Positions 36,611-44,748 of a stretch of DNA of 64,000 bases are shown piece after piece. Below the pieces are notes generated by a model that did no database searches, was not told the DNA's origin, and saw only the letters and a list, made by a program, of their open reading frames with translations. Position numbers and translations under genes: made by a program. How positions within the stretch are numbered: the first letter of the stretch is position 1; every line of letters begins with the position of its first letter. This DNA comes from Xanthomonas sp. DAR 34887 (lineage in GTDB: Bacteria > Pseudomonadota > Gammaproteobacteria > Xanthomonadales > Xanthomonadaceae). The stretch covers positions 62,001 through 126,000 of the forward strand of contig NZ_CP162490.1 in NCBI RefSeq assembly GCF_041245805.1, written 5' to 3'.

Positions 36611-37038
36611 CCCCTCTCCCTGCGGGAGAGGGATTGGGGTGAGGGGTCCGGCGCGAAAGCGACTCGCGGCGTTTGGGTGCACGAGGCTGCGCCCGTACCC
36701 TCATCCGCCCTTCGGGCACCTTCCCCCGAAAAGGGGGCCATGGTCCCGATGGGAGAAGGGAGCAGCCGAACCCCTCTCCCGTCGGGAGAGGGGTTGGGGT
36801 GAGGGTCCGGCGCGAAGCGACTCGCGGAGTTCGGCTGCGCGAGGCTGCGCCCATACCCTCATCCGCCCTTCGGGCACCTTCTCCGGCGGGAGAAGGACAC
36901 AGCCGAGCCCCTCTCCCGTCGGGAGAGGGGTTGGGGTGAGGGTCCGGCGCGAAGCGGCTCGCGGAGTTCGGCTGCGCGATGCTGCGCCCGTACCCCTCAT
37001 CCGCCCCTACGAGGCACCTTCTCCCGGCGGGAGAAGGA
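36611..37038. repeat. Three tandem copies of a CTCTCCC/GGGAGAGG composite repeat
   Basis: Units start at 36611, 36771 and 36908. Each begins CCCCTCTCCC-GGGAGAGG (a hairpin), then TTGGGGTGAGGGTCCGGCGC, a GCGAAGC..CTCGCGG stretch, ACCCTCATCCGCCC and a second CTTCTCC/GGAGAAGG hairpin. Short copies lie at 38838 and 39659; two inverted units lie at 48735-49006. It is a mobile intergenic repeat and probably helps end or stabilise transcripts after the regulator gene. Confidence 0.8.
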
Positions 37039-37061
37039 ACACCGCCGTTTCGTGCACTGCG

Positions 37062-37080
37062 CAATGACACCGGTTTACCA
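37062..37080. promoter_or_regulatory. Operator-like site upstream of kduI
   Basis: CAATGACACCGGTTTACCA, exactly the sequence at 30113. It is 60 bases before the kduI ATG, directly after the composite repeats, and has the even-length ACCGGT centre usual for LacI-type operators. Confidence 0.65.
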
Positions 37081-37139
37081 GAGCCGTTAGAATGCCTCAT
37101 GCGGGCTGCCGCGTGCCCCTGCTTGCCCCGGAGATTCCC

Positions 37140-37994
37140 ATGTCCCTGTACTGCAAGACCCATTACGCCACCCATCCCGACGCCATCAAGGGCGCCAGCA
37201 ACGACCAGTTGCGCGAGCTGTACCTGCTCGATGGCCTGTTCGTCGCCGATGCGGTCACGCTGAAGTACACCCACTACGAGCGCTTCGTGCTCGGCGGCGC
37301 CGCGCCGGTGGGCAAGACCCTGCAGCTGCCGAAGCAGACCGAACCGGCCTCCGCCGCCGGGCATCCGTTCCTGGAGCGCCGCGAGCTGGGCGTGATCAAT
37401 GTCGGCGCCGGCAGCGGCACGGTCACCGTGGACGGCGCCGCCTACGCGCTGGGCCCGAAGGACGGGCTGTACGTGGCGATGGGCAGCAGCGAGGTCAGCT
37501 TCGCCTCCGACGACGCGGCCAACCCGGCGCGGTTCTACCTGGTCTCGACCCCGGCGCATGCGCGCTTCGAGACCAAGCAACTGTCGATCAAGGACGCGGT
37601 GGCGCTGGACCGCGGCGCGCTGGAGACCAGCAACGAGCGCACCATCTACCAGTACATCGTGCCGGCCACCTGCCAGTCCTCGCAGCTGCTGCTGGGCCTG
37701 ACCGTGCTCAAGCCGGGCAGCGTCTGGAACACCATGCCGCCGCATCTGCACGACCGCCGCAGCGAGGTCTATTTCTACTTCGATCTCGGCGCCAACGACC
37801 GCGTCTACCACTTCATGGGCGAGCCCGAGGCGCAACGCCACATCGTGATCCAGAACGACGAGGCGGTGGTCTCGCCGCCGTGGTCGATCCACATGGGCGC
37901 CGGCACCAGCAACTACGCCTTCATCTGGGCGATGGGCGGCGAAAACCTGGACTACACCGACATGCACGTGCTGGACATCTGCCAGCTCAAGTAA
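37140..37994 (+). CDS. kduI: 5-dehydro-4-deoxy-D-glucuronate isomerase
   Basis: A 284-residue cupin-fold isomerase that converts 5-keto-4-deoxyuronate to 2,5-diketo-3-deoxygluconate in pectin breakdown. Full family length. The zinc site is visible in NTMPPHLHDRRSEVYFYF (two His and Glu) and later in WSIHMGAGTSNYAFIW (His). SLYCKTHYATHPDAIKGASN is the usual start. It is followed 58 bases later by kduD, the next enzyme of the pathway. The operator-like site lies 60 bases upstream. Confidence 0.95.
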   Translation: MSLYCKTHYATHPDAIKGASNDQLRELYLLDGLFVADAVTLKYTHYERFVLGGAAPVGKTLQLPKQTEPASAAGHPFLERRELGVINVGAGSGTVTVDGAAYALGPKDGLYVAMGSSEVSFASDDAANPARFYLVSTPAHARFETKQLSIKDAVALDRGALETSNERTIYQYIVPATCQSSQLLLGLTVLKPGSVWNTMPPHLHDRRSEVYFYFDLGANDRVYHFMGEPEAQRHIVIQNDEAVVSPPWSIHMGAGTSNYAFIWAMGGENLDYTDMHVLDICQLK

Positions 37995-38052
37995 GCGGCC
38001 GCGCGCGCCGCCGCCCGCCACCGTATCCGTATCACTCTAGGGAGCACCCGCA

Positions 38053-38808
38053 ATGACGAATCCGTTCAGTCTCGAAGGCAAGGTCGCACTGGTCACCGGC
38101 GCCAACACCGGCCTCGGCCAGGGCATCGCGCTGGCGCTGGCGCAGGCCGGCGCCGACATCGCCGCCGCCGGCATCGCCGCGCCCACCGAGACCGAGGAAA
38201 AGGTCAAGGCGCTGGGGCGCCGCTTCGTCGCCATCGAGGCCAACCTGATCAGCATCGAGCCGGTGCAGCGCGTGCTCGACGAGACCCTGGCCGGTCTCGG
38301 CCGCCTCGACATCCTGGTCAACAACGCCGGCCTGATCCGTCGCGCCGATGCGGTGGATTTCAGCGAGCAGGACTGGGACGACGTGATGAACGTCAACATC
38401 AAGTCCGCGTTCTTCATGTCGCAGGCCGCCGGCCGCCACTTCATCGCCCAGAGCAGCGGCAAGATCATCAACATCGCCTCGATGCTGTCGTTCCAGGGCG
38501 GCATCCGCGTGCCCTCGTACACCGCCAGCAAGTCCGGCATCGCCGGCATCACCCGCCTGCTGGCCAACGAGTGGGGCGCCAAGGGCGTCAACATCAACGC
38601 CATCGCGCCGGGCTACATGGCCACCGACAACACCGCGCAGCTGCGTGCCGATGCCGCGCGCAACCAGTCGATCCTGGAGCGCATCCCGGCCGGTCGCTGG
38701 GGCGTGCCGGAAGACCTGGGCGGCACCGCGGTGTTTCTGGCCAGCAGCGCTTCGGACTACGTCAACGGCACCGTGATCCCGGTCGACGGCGGCTGGCTGG
38801 CGCGCTGA
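38053..38808 (+). CDS. kduD: 2-deoxy-D-gluconate 3-dehydrogenase
   Basis: A 251-residue short-chain dehydrogenase. The cofactor motif is TGANTGLGQG (residues 16-25), followed by NNAG, and the catalytic Ser-Tyr-Lys set (IASMLSF...SYTASKSG). It reduces 2,5-diketo-3-deoxygluconate to KDG, the step after KduI. The length and the end VNGTVIPVDGGWLAR are typical of KduD. Co-oriented with kduI and the isomerase that follows. Confidence 0.9.
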   Translation: MTNPFSLEGKVALVTGANTGLGQGIALALAQAGADIAAAGIAAPTETEEKVKALGRRFVAIEANLISIEPVQRVLDETLAGLGRLDILVNNAGLIRRADAVDFSEQDWDDVMNVNIKSAFFMSQAAGRHFIAQSSGKIINIASMLSFQGGIRVPSYTASKSGIAGITRLLANEWGAKGVNINAIAPGYMATDNTAQLRADAARNQSILERIPAGRWGVPEDLGGTAVFLASSASDYVNGTVIPVDGGWLAR

Positions 38809-38837
38809 GCCAGGCACGCCCACCGCCCGCAGCCGGC

Positions 38838-38885
38838 GCTCTTCCCTTCCCCGCCGGGGGAGGAGCCCGCAGGGCGGATGAGGGT
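38838..38885. repeat. Short copy of the composite repeat
   Basis: CTTCCCTTCCCCGCCGGGGG and GCGGATGAGGGTCGG match part of the unit at 36611 in inverse orientation. It lies in the 170-base gap between kduD and the RpiB-type gene. Confidence 0.5.
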
Positions 38886-38980
38886 CGGCACGCACACAAA
38901 CCAAATTCAGATGATGGTCGGCACCACGCACGCAGCAGCGCCCGCATCCGCAACACTCTTCCCCGCAATCGGAGACACCC

Positions 38981-39637
38981 ATGAAAATCGCACTAATGAA
39001 TGAGTTCAGTCAGGCCGGCAAGAACCCGGTGATCCTGCAGCAGCTCAACGAGGTGGCCGGCGAACAAGGCCACAGCGTGTTCAACGTCGGCATGGACGGC
39101 GACAACGACCATCGCCTGACCTACATCCACCTGGGCATCGTCGCCAGCCTGCTGCTGAATTCCAAGGCGGTCGATTTCGTCGTCGCCGGCTGCGGCACCG
39201 GCCAGGGCGCGATGATGTCGCTCAACGCTTACCCGGGCGTGTTCTGCGGCTACTGCATCGAGCCGACCGACGCCTACCTGTTCGCCCAGGTCAACAACGG
39301 CAACGCGCTGGCGCTGGCCTTCGCCAAGGGCTACGGCTGGGGCGCGGAGATCAACGTGCGCTACATCTTCGAGAAGGCCTTCAGCGGCGAGCGCGGCATG
39401 GGTTATCCGGCCGAGCGCCGCGAATCGCAGCAGGCCAATGCCGGCATCCTGGCGCAGGTCAAGCAGGCCACCGCCAAGTCCTACCTGGATGGCCTGCGCG
39501 CGCTGGATCCGGAACTGGTCAAGCAGGCGGTCGGCGGCGCGCGCTTCCAGCAGTGCTTCTTCGACAACGCGCAGGACGCGGAGATCCGCGCCTACGTCGC
39601 CGGCGTGCTGGGCAAGCCGGAAGCCGCAGCGGCCTGA
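38981..39637 (+). CDS. RpiB/LacA/LacB-family isomerase, DhuI-like
   Basis: A 218-residue protein of the ribose-5-phosphate isomerase B superfamily (MKIALMNEFSQAGKN..., VVAGCGTGQGAMMSLNAYPGVFCGYCIEPTDAYLFAQVNNGN in outline). The length and CGTGQG block resemble DhuI, the isomerase that replaces KduI in streptococcal unsaturated-uronate breakdown, more than phosphopentose isomerases. Found after kduI and kduD, it may act on the same or a related 4-deoxy-5-keto-uronate. The exact substrate is an inference. Confidence 0.75.
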   Translation: MKIALMNEFSQAGKNPVILQQLNEVAGEQGHSVFNVGMDGDNDHRLTYIHLGIVASLLLNSKAVDFVVAGCGTGQGAMMSLNAYPGVFCGYCIEPTDAYLFAQVNNGNALALAFAKGYGWGAEINVRYIFEKAFSGERGMGYPAERRESQQANAGILAQVKQATAKSYLDGLRALDPELVKQAVGGARFQQCFFDNAQDAEIRAYVAGVLGKPEAAAA

Positions 39638-39658
39638 TCACGTAGCGCCATGCTCAAG

Positions 39659-39693
39659 CCTCTCTCCCGCGGGAGAGGGGTTGGGGTGAGGGC
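39659..39693. repeat. Short copy of the composite repeat
   Basis: CTCTCTCCCGCGGGAGAGGG followed by GTTGGGGTGAGGGCC is the first third of the unit at 36611, just after the RpiB-type gene. Confidence 0.6.
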
Positions 39694-39800
39694 CGAACAG
39701 GATCGACCATCCGGCACCACGCTTCCCTATCGGCTTGGCGTGCTTCCGGCCGACAGGCGCAGGGTGCCAAGCGCATACACAGCGCAGCGGAGTCCACCAC

Positions 39801-40937
39801 ATGCGCCTGCTCCTTTCTGCATTTCTGTTGCTCTGCGCCGGTGTCGCCTGCGCCGAACCGCAGCGCGTGTTCATCGCCGGCGATTCCACCGCGGCCGACT
39901 ACGGCCCCGAGCGCGCGCCGCAGGCCGGCTGGGGCCAAGCTCTGCAGCGCTATCTGGATCCGGCCGCCTGGCAGGTGCGCAACCATGCCAAGGGCGGACG
40001 CAGCGCACGCAGTTTCATCGCCGAGGGCCGCCTCGATGCGATCGCCAAGGAGCTGCGCCGCGGCGACGTGTTGCTGATCCAGTTCGGGCACAACGACGCC
40101 AAATTCGAAGACCCCACCCGCTACGACGATCCGCAGCAGGCCTATCCGCAGTACCTGTCGCGCTACGTGGCGCTGGCCCGCGACAAGGGCGCCACGCCGA
40201 TCCTGCTCACGCCCGCCGCGCGCCTGCTGTACGACTTCGGTTCCCTGCTGGACACCCACGGGCTGTATACCCAGGCGATGCAGCGTCTGGCCGCCGAGCA
40301 GCGGGTGGCGCTGATCGATCTCAATGCCAGCAGCAGCGCCTGGATCCGCGCGCTGGGCGAACAGGCGGCCCAGCCGTATTTCCTGTTCGTGCCGGAACAG
40401 GACAAGGCCGACGGCACCCATTTCAGCTACGCCGGCGCGAACGCGGTGGCGTGCCTGGTGGTGCGCGACTGGGCGGCATTGCAGCCGACGTTGAAGACGC
40501 AGCTGCGCCGCGACATCGATTGCGGGGTGCCGGCTGGCAGCATGGCAACGGCGGCGCAGTCGCAGGTCGCGCAACCGGCACCGTCGACATCGCAGGTGGT
40601 GCACGAGCGCGACTTGGCGCGCACGCAACCCGGCCCGCACGGCGGGCCCGGCGACACCACCGCCTATCCGTTCTTCGCCGACGCCCCCGGCCTGGCCTTC
40701 GTGCTGCGCAAGCGCGTGCTGCACAAGGGCGCCGGCATCGGCCTGCACCTGCACGACAAGGACGAGATCTACTACATCGTCAGCGGCCGCGGCCTGTACG
40801 CGCTGGACGGCAAGCAGTACGCCGTCGGCCCCGGCCACGCGCTGCTGACGCGGCCGGGCAGTACGCATGCGCTGCAGCAGGTGGGCGAAGAGGACCTGGT
40901 GGTGATGCTGGCGTATCCGGCCGCACCGCACCCATAA
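39801..40937 (+). CDS. Rhamnogalacturonan acetylesterase fused to a cupin domain
   Basis: A 378-residue exported protein (signal peptide ending VACA). Residues 20-235 are an SGNH/CE12 esterase: FIAGDSTAADYG (nucleophile block), KGGRSARSF, FGHNDAKF and DGTHFSYAGA with the catalytic Asp and His. Residues 275-370 are a cupin: GIGLHLHDKDEIYYIVSG with the metal-binding His-x-His and Glu, then HALQQVG. CE12 removes acetyl groups from rhamnogalacturonan; KdgF-type cupins linearise unsaturated galacturonate. The fusion of both in one exported chain is unusual. It ends the uronate cluster. Confidence 0.8.
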   Translation: MRLLLSAFLLLCAGVACAEPQRVFIAGDSTAADYGPERAPQAGWGQALQRYLDPAAWQVRNHAKGGRSARSFIAEGRLDAIAKELRRGDVLLIQFGHNDAKFEDPTRYDDPQQAYPQYLSRYVALARDKGATPILLTPAARLLYDFGSLLDTHGLYTQAMQRLAAEQRVALIDLNASSSAWIRALGEQAAQPYFLFVPEQDKADGTHFSYAGANAVACLVVRDWAALQPTLKTQLRRDIDCGVPAGSMATAAQSQVAQPAPSTSQVVHERDLARTQPGPHGGPGDTTAYPFFADAPGLAFVLRKRVLHKGAGIGLHLHDKDEIYYIVSGRGLYALDGKQYAVGPGHALLTRPGSTHALQQVGEEDLVVMLAYPAAPHP

Positions 40938-41062
40938 GCGCGCCACGCGCCGCTTTGGTCGCGTGTCTCGCTGGCTCCGTCGCAGGGCGCTGGCGCGGCT
41001 GCGTCAGCGCCGCTTAACATCGGGCCCGGCATCGCCACCGGCGTGGCGGAAGGATCCGCAAG

Positions 41063-42271
41063 ATGCGTATGGCGAGCAGAGCGACGGCGGCAGTGGCGAT
41101 GATGCTCGGGCTGCTGTGCGGCCAGGCCGCCGCCGGCGTGCCGGATGCGGCGCCGATGGCCGCGGCCGACCTGGACCGTGTCATCGCGCAGCGGATGCGC
41201 GAGGGCGGCATGGTCGGCGTCGGCGCGGCGATCGTCGTCGACAAGCGCTTGGTCTGGAGCAAGGGATACGGTTTCGCCGATCGCGAGCGGGCGATCGCGT
41301 TCATGCCCGACACGGTGATGAATATCGGTTCGATCAGCAAGACCGTCACCGGCGCGGCACTGATGCGTGCGGTGCAGGACGACAAACTGTCGCTGGATGC
41401 GGACATCAACACCTACCTGCCGTTCCAGGTGCGCAACCCGGCGTTCCCGGACGAGCCGATCACCCTCAGGCAACTGGCCACCCACACCGCTTCGATCGCC
41501 GATCGCTGGGCGGTCTACGCGAGCACCTACCACTACGGCGGCGATGCGCCGGAGCCGCTGGCGCGCTTCCTGGCGGACTACTTCACCCCGGGGTAGCCGC
41601 GCTACGCGCAGGACAACTTCGTGCGGGCCAGGCCGGGCACGCACCGCGAGTACTCCAACATCGGCGCCGGACTGGCCGGCTACATCGTCGAGCGCGCGGT
41701 CGGCGAGCGGCTCGACGCCTACACCCAGCGCCAGATCTTCGCGCCGCTGCGCATGCGCAATACAGCGTGGTTCCTGTCGCAGCTGCCGCCGCAGCGCCAC
41801 GCACGGCTGTATGTGGCGCAGAACGGTCTGTCGGTTCCGATCCTGCCGTATGGCGGCACCACCTATCCCGACGGCGGCGTCCGCACCTCGGTCGCCGATC
41901 TGTCGCGCTTCTTTCTCGCCCTGCTCAACGACGGCGCCTATGACGGCGCGCGGATCCTGGATCGCCGTTCGACCGACGAGATGCTGCGCTTCCAGTTCGA
42001 TGCCACGAACAAGCCCGACAACGTGGATCTGGCGCAAAAGAATTCCGGGATCTTCTGGGCGACGAAGTACGACGTCACCCGGATCGGACACGGCGGTTCC
42101 GATCCCGGAGTGAAGACGGAGACGTTGGCCGATCTGGACAAGGAGATCGGTGTGATCTTCTTCACCAACACCTCGCTCGACGAGCGGCAGTTCGGCGAAT
42201 ACGAAGGCATCCTCGACGCGCTGTGGCGGCGCGCGCGGACGTTGAAGCAGGAAAGTGCAGCGCGCCGTTAG
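41063..42271 (+). pseudogene. Serine hydrolase (beta-lactamase class C family) broken by an amber codon
   Basis: The reading frame is continuous from 41063 to 42271 except for TAG at 41594-41596 (codon 178). Before it are a signal peptide (ending AAAG), the nucleophile box SISK (Ser90-Lys93) and HTASIADRW; after it are REYSNIGAG (the YxN box) and RIGHGGSDPG near the end. The two halves together make a normal 400-residue penicillin-binding-protein-like hydrolase. The TAG probably arose from one base change, such as GAG to TAG. An internal restart at GTG 41621 would lack the nucleophile. Confidence 0.8.
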
Positions 42272-42350
42272 CGCCTGTCCGACGCGCGTCGCGGCCGGCG
42301 GGCCTCGCGGCGCCAGCTTCGGGGTGCAACAGCCGTGAATGCAGAAGCTA

Positions 42351-42596
42351 CACGTCGCTGGCGCGGCTCCAGCCCTCATCGCTGTCGCGCTGGAACACGT
42401 GATCGTGCGCCTGCATGTCGCCGGCGGCGATGTGTTCCTGCTGGCTCAGCTGCATGAAGCGGCGTAAAGGCCGGCGCGGTCGCCTGCACGGCTGCCTCGA
42501 AGCTGTTGGTGACGAAGGAGGGTTTCTGGAAGACGTCGATGCGGTAGCGGGTGCACCCGATCCGCACGAGATCGAAGCCGACGCGGTTGAACGCGG
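42351..42596 (-). pseudogene. Decayed copy of the 3' end of phhA
   Basis: About 245 bases match 44752-44998, the last quarter of the phenylalanine hydroxylase gene (for example GATGTGTTCCTGCTGGCTCA in both). Two bases are lost near 42462 and several substitutions create stops. The fragment starts and ends without any other part of phhA, next to the quinone reductase gene. Confidence 0.8.
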
Positions 42597-42682
42597 CGGA
42601 TTTCGGTACGTCCGGCCGACTACCGACGTGCTCTGCCTGGCGCGGCTCAGGCGTCTCGACACGACGTATCGCCGCGTGTCAT

Positions 42683-43294
42683 TCATTCCCCCATCGCCGT
42701 CTCGCGCTCGGATATCGGAAACAGGTTGCGGCCGATGGCCTGCGCGGTCTCCAGATGCGCTGCGGGTTCCTGCACTTCGGAGTCCGGCAGCAGCGTGGAC
42801 GACACCACCCGCGCGCCGCAGTAGTCGAAGATGCCGTGGTCGATCTGCGTCTTCATCGCGTCGGCATAGCCATGCCGGGCATAGGTGGGGGCATCCGCGC
42901 CGGCGACGCCGAGCAGGTGCACCTGCAGATGCTGGAGCCTCTTCACCAGCCTGCCCTGGGGACTGAAGTCGAAGGCCCAGCCGTTGCTGAACACCCGGTC
43001 GATCCATCCCTTCATCAGGCCCGGCATGGACCACCAGTAGACCGGATACACCAGCACCAGCGCCTGGTTGCGGTCGATCCTGGCCTGCTCGCCGAGCACG
43101 TCGGCCGGCGGCGTCGCCTGGTTGCGGTGCACCGCGAGGTCGGCGGCGGTGAAGCGCGGATCGAAGCCTTCCGCCGCCAGGTCCGCGATTTCGAAGCCAT
43201 GCCCGGCGGAGGCGATGCCCTGGCCGACGCGATGGGCGATGCCATGGGTGAGCGAGCCCGGTTCGGGATGGGAGACGACGATGAGCGCGTGCAT
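42683..43294 (-). CDS. NAD(P)H-dependent quinone oxidoreductase, flavodoxin-like
   Basis: A 203-residue protein of the NQO1/MdaB/KefF type: HALIVVSHPEPGSLTHGIA at the start (phosphate-binding loop), LVLVYPVYWWSMPGLMKGWIDRVF (flavin and ring-stacking), and GVAGADAPTYARHGYAD. It would reduce quinones or electrophiles with bound FMN/FAD in the cytoplasm. It is divergent from a TetR-type gene over a 70-base gap containing an inverted repeat, so it is probably repressed by that regulator. Confidence 0.85.
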   Translation of the reverse strand: MHALIVVSHPEPGSLTHGIAHRVGQGIASAGHGFEIADLAAEGFDPRFTAADLAVHRNQATPPADVLGEQARIDRNQALVLVYPVYWWSMPGLMKGWIDRVFSNGWAFDFSPQGRLVKRLQHLQVHLLGVAGADAPTYARHGYADAMKTQIDHGIFDYCGARVVSSTLLPDSEVQEPAAHLETAQAIGRNLFPISERETAMGE

Positions 43295-43328
43295 TGGAAG
43301 TCCTGGGAAGGCAGCTTGCGGGCGTGGT

Positions 43329-43361
43329 AATATACGTTTAGTAACCTACCTTTGGTATATT
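43329..43361. promoter_or_regulatory. Inverted repeat between the quinone reductase and TetR genes
   Basis: AATATAC and GTATATT face each other over 19 bases. The right arm ends 4 bases before the TetR ATG. The position, between divergent genes, fits an operator for the TetR-type protein acting on both promoters. Confidence 0.5.
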
Positions 43362-43365
43362 GAAG

Positions 43366-44031
43366 ATGTCAACGGTCTCCTCCCCGCTGCCCGAACGCAC
43401 CCGGCCGCCCCGCCACCGGTTGACGCGCGAAGACCGCAAGCGGCAGCTTCTGGACGTCGCCTGGCGGCTCGTGCGCGAAGAGGGCACCGACGCGTTGACG
43501 CTGGGGCGGCTGGCCGAGCAGGCCGGCGTCACCAAGCCCGTGGTGTACGACCATTTCCAGTCGCGGGAAGGCCTGCTCGCGGCCTTGTACCAGGAGTACG
43601 ACGCGCGCCAGAGCGCTCTGCTGGACGAAGCACTGGCCGCCAGCGAACCGACCCTGGCCAGCCGGGCGATGGTGATCGCGTCGGCCTTCGTCGGCTGCGT
43701 GATGTTGCAGGGGCGCGAACTCCCGGGCGTGGCCGCGGCGCTGGTCGGTTCCCCGGCGCTGGAGAAGGTCAAGCGCGATTGGGAGGCTGCATTCCTGGAC
43801 AAGTGCCGCAGCGTGCTGGGGACGTTCGCGCGGGGACGGACGATCGCGCCGGCCGCGCTGCGCGCCATGCTCGGTGCCGCCGACGCGCTGTCCTATGCCG
43901 CCGCCGCGGGAGAGATCAGCGCCGAACAGGCGCAGCAGGAACTGTTCGCCATCATCGTGGCGATGGTGGAGAGGAGCCGGACGGCGGACGCGGTCCCGGT
44001 CGCGCAAACGAGGGTGCGCAAGCGGCCGTGA
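43366..44031 (+). CDS. TetR-family transcription regulator
   Basis: A 221-residue regulator. Residues 20-70 form the helix-turn-helix (REDRKRQLLDVAWRLVREEG, then LGRLAEQAGVTKPVVYDHF). The C-terminal ligand domain is helical. It is divergent from the quinone reductase and most likely senses an electrophile or quinone. A TTG at 43360 would add two residues, but it overlaps the inverted repeat; the ATG at 43366 is preferred. Confidence 0.85.
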   Translation: MSTVSSPLPERTRPPRHRLTREDRKRQLLDVAWRLVREEGTDALTLGRLAEQAGVTKPVVYDHFQSREGLLAALYQEYDARQSALLDEALAASEPTLASRAMVIASAFVGCVMLQGRELPGVAAALVGSPALEKVKRDWEAAFLDKCRSVLGTFARGRTIAPAALRAMLGAADALSYAAAAGEISAEQAQQELFAIIVAMVERSRTADAVPVAQTRVRKRP

Positions 44032-44244
44032 CCCGCTGAACTGCAGACACCGGGTCCACGCCAGGCGCATGAAACGGCGCCAGCGGCGACGGGCTGTCAA
44101 CGCGCGCGTGGCCGCGGCGCCATCCACGACTTGCCTGGTGCTGCGGTCGTTCGCTGAAACGTGCGTTTGTGCGCCACCCGGAGCGCAACGCATCCGATAG
44201 CTGCGGCACGGTTCACGCGCAGGCGCCTCGGCCGCCCAAGGCGG

Positions 44245-44691
44245 CTAGCGGCTCCCGTTCAACAGGCCCTGCGCCTCCTGCGTGTCCGCGCGATAGCGGA
44301 ACTGGGCGCTGTCGGCCGGCAGGAAGGTGGGCCCGCGCAGCAGAAAGACGTACTGGGTATGGGCCATCGAGCGCTGCATCTGTCCCAGGCTGTAGTGCCA
44401 CATCTGCCACTCGGGAACCACCAGCGTGGCCGGCACCTTGGCGGAGGTGGAGGTCACGACCCGATCCACCTGCAGGTGGTAGCGGATCAGATTCCGACTA
44501 CCGGGGCCGGTCCGTGCCTGCGGATCGGTCACCGGCTCGCCCTCCGCGTCGACCATGTCCACGGCCGTGACCGTGGCCAGCACCACATGGTCGGTCTTGG
44601 CCAGCAATGCCTCCAGCGGCATCGGCTCGATCGAGGTCGACCACGCCGGTGCGGCCACCGCCAGTGCCAGCAACAGGATCCATCGCGTCAT
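44245..44691 (-). CDS. Exported hypothetical protein
   Basis: A 148-residue protein with a signal peptide (ILLLALAVAAPAWS). The mature part starts TSIEPMPLEALLAKTDHVVLATVTAVDM, a pattern seen in small periplasmic proteins where a beta-barrel follows LL.K.D.VV.G.V. GGAG lies 6 bases before the ATG at 44691. It is co-oriented with phhA, 57 bases downstream of it, so it may share its transcript. Function unknown. The gap 44032-44244 shows no feature. Confidence 0.6.
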   Translation of the reverse strand: MTRWILLLALAVAAPAWSTSIEPMPLEALLAKTDHVVLATVTAVDMVDAEGEPVTDPQARTGPGSRNLIRYHLQVDRVVTSTSAKVPATLVVPEWQMWHYSLGQMQRSMAHTQYVFLLRGPTFLPADSAQFRYRADTQEAQGLLNGSR

Positions 44692-44748
44692 CGCATGCTC
44701 CAAGGCGCACCACTCCAGCGACGATACCCGCGATTGGGCCGCGTTGCC

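Noticed and set aside
36611..37038. Repeated units considered as a CRISPR array
   Set aside because: Units are 130-160 bases with two hairpins each and no short unique spacers; the sequence between repeats is itself repeated.
41621..42271. A separate 216-residue gene starting at GTG 41621
   Set aside because: It is in the same frame as 41063-41596 and lacks the nucleophile box; it is the rest of the interrupted hydrolase.
42415..43330. Plus-strand open frames over the phhA remnant and quinone reductase
   Set aside because: They are shadows of the minus-strand oxidoreductase and of the decayed phhA fragment.
43341..43366. GTAACC in the quinone reductase/TetR gap as a SigF-type promoter
   Set aside because: The -10 position reads AAGA instead of CGAA; the site is better explained by the local inverted repeat.
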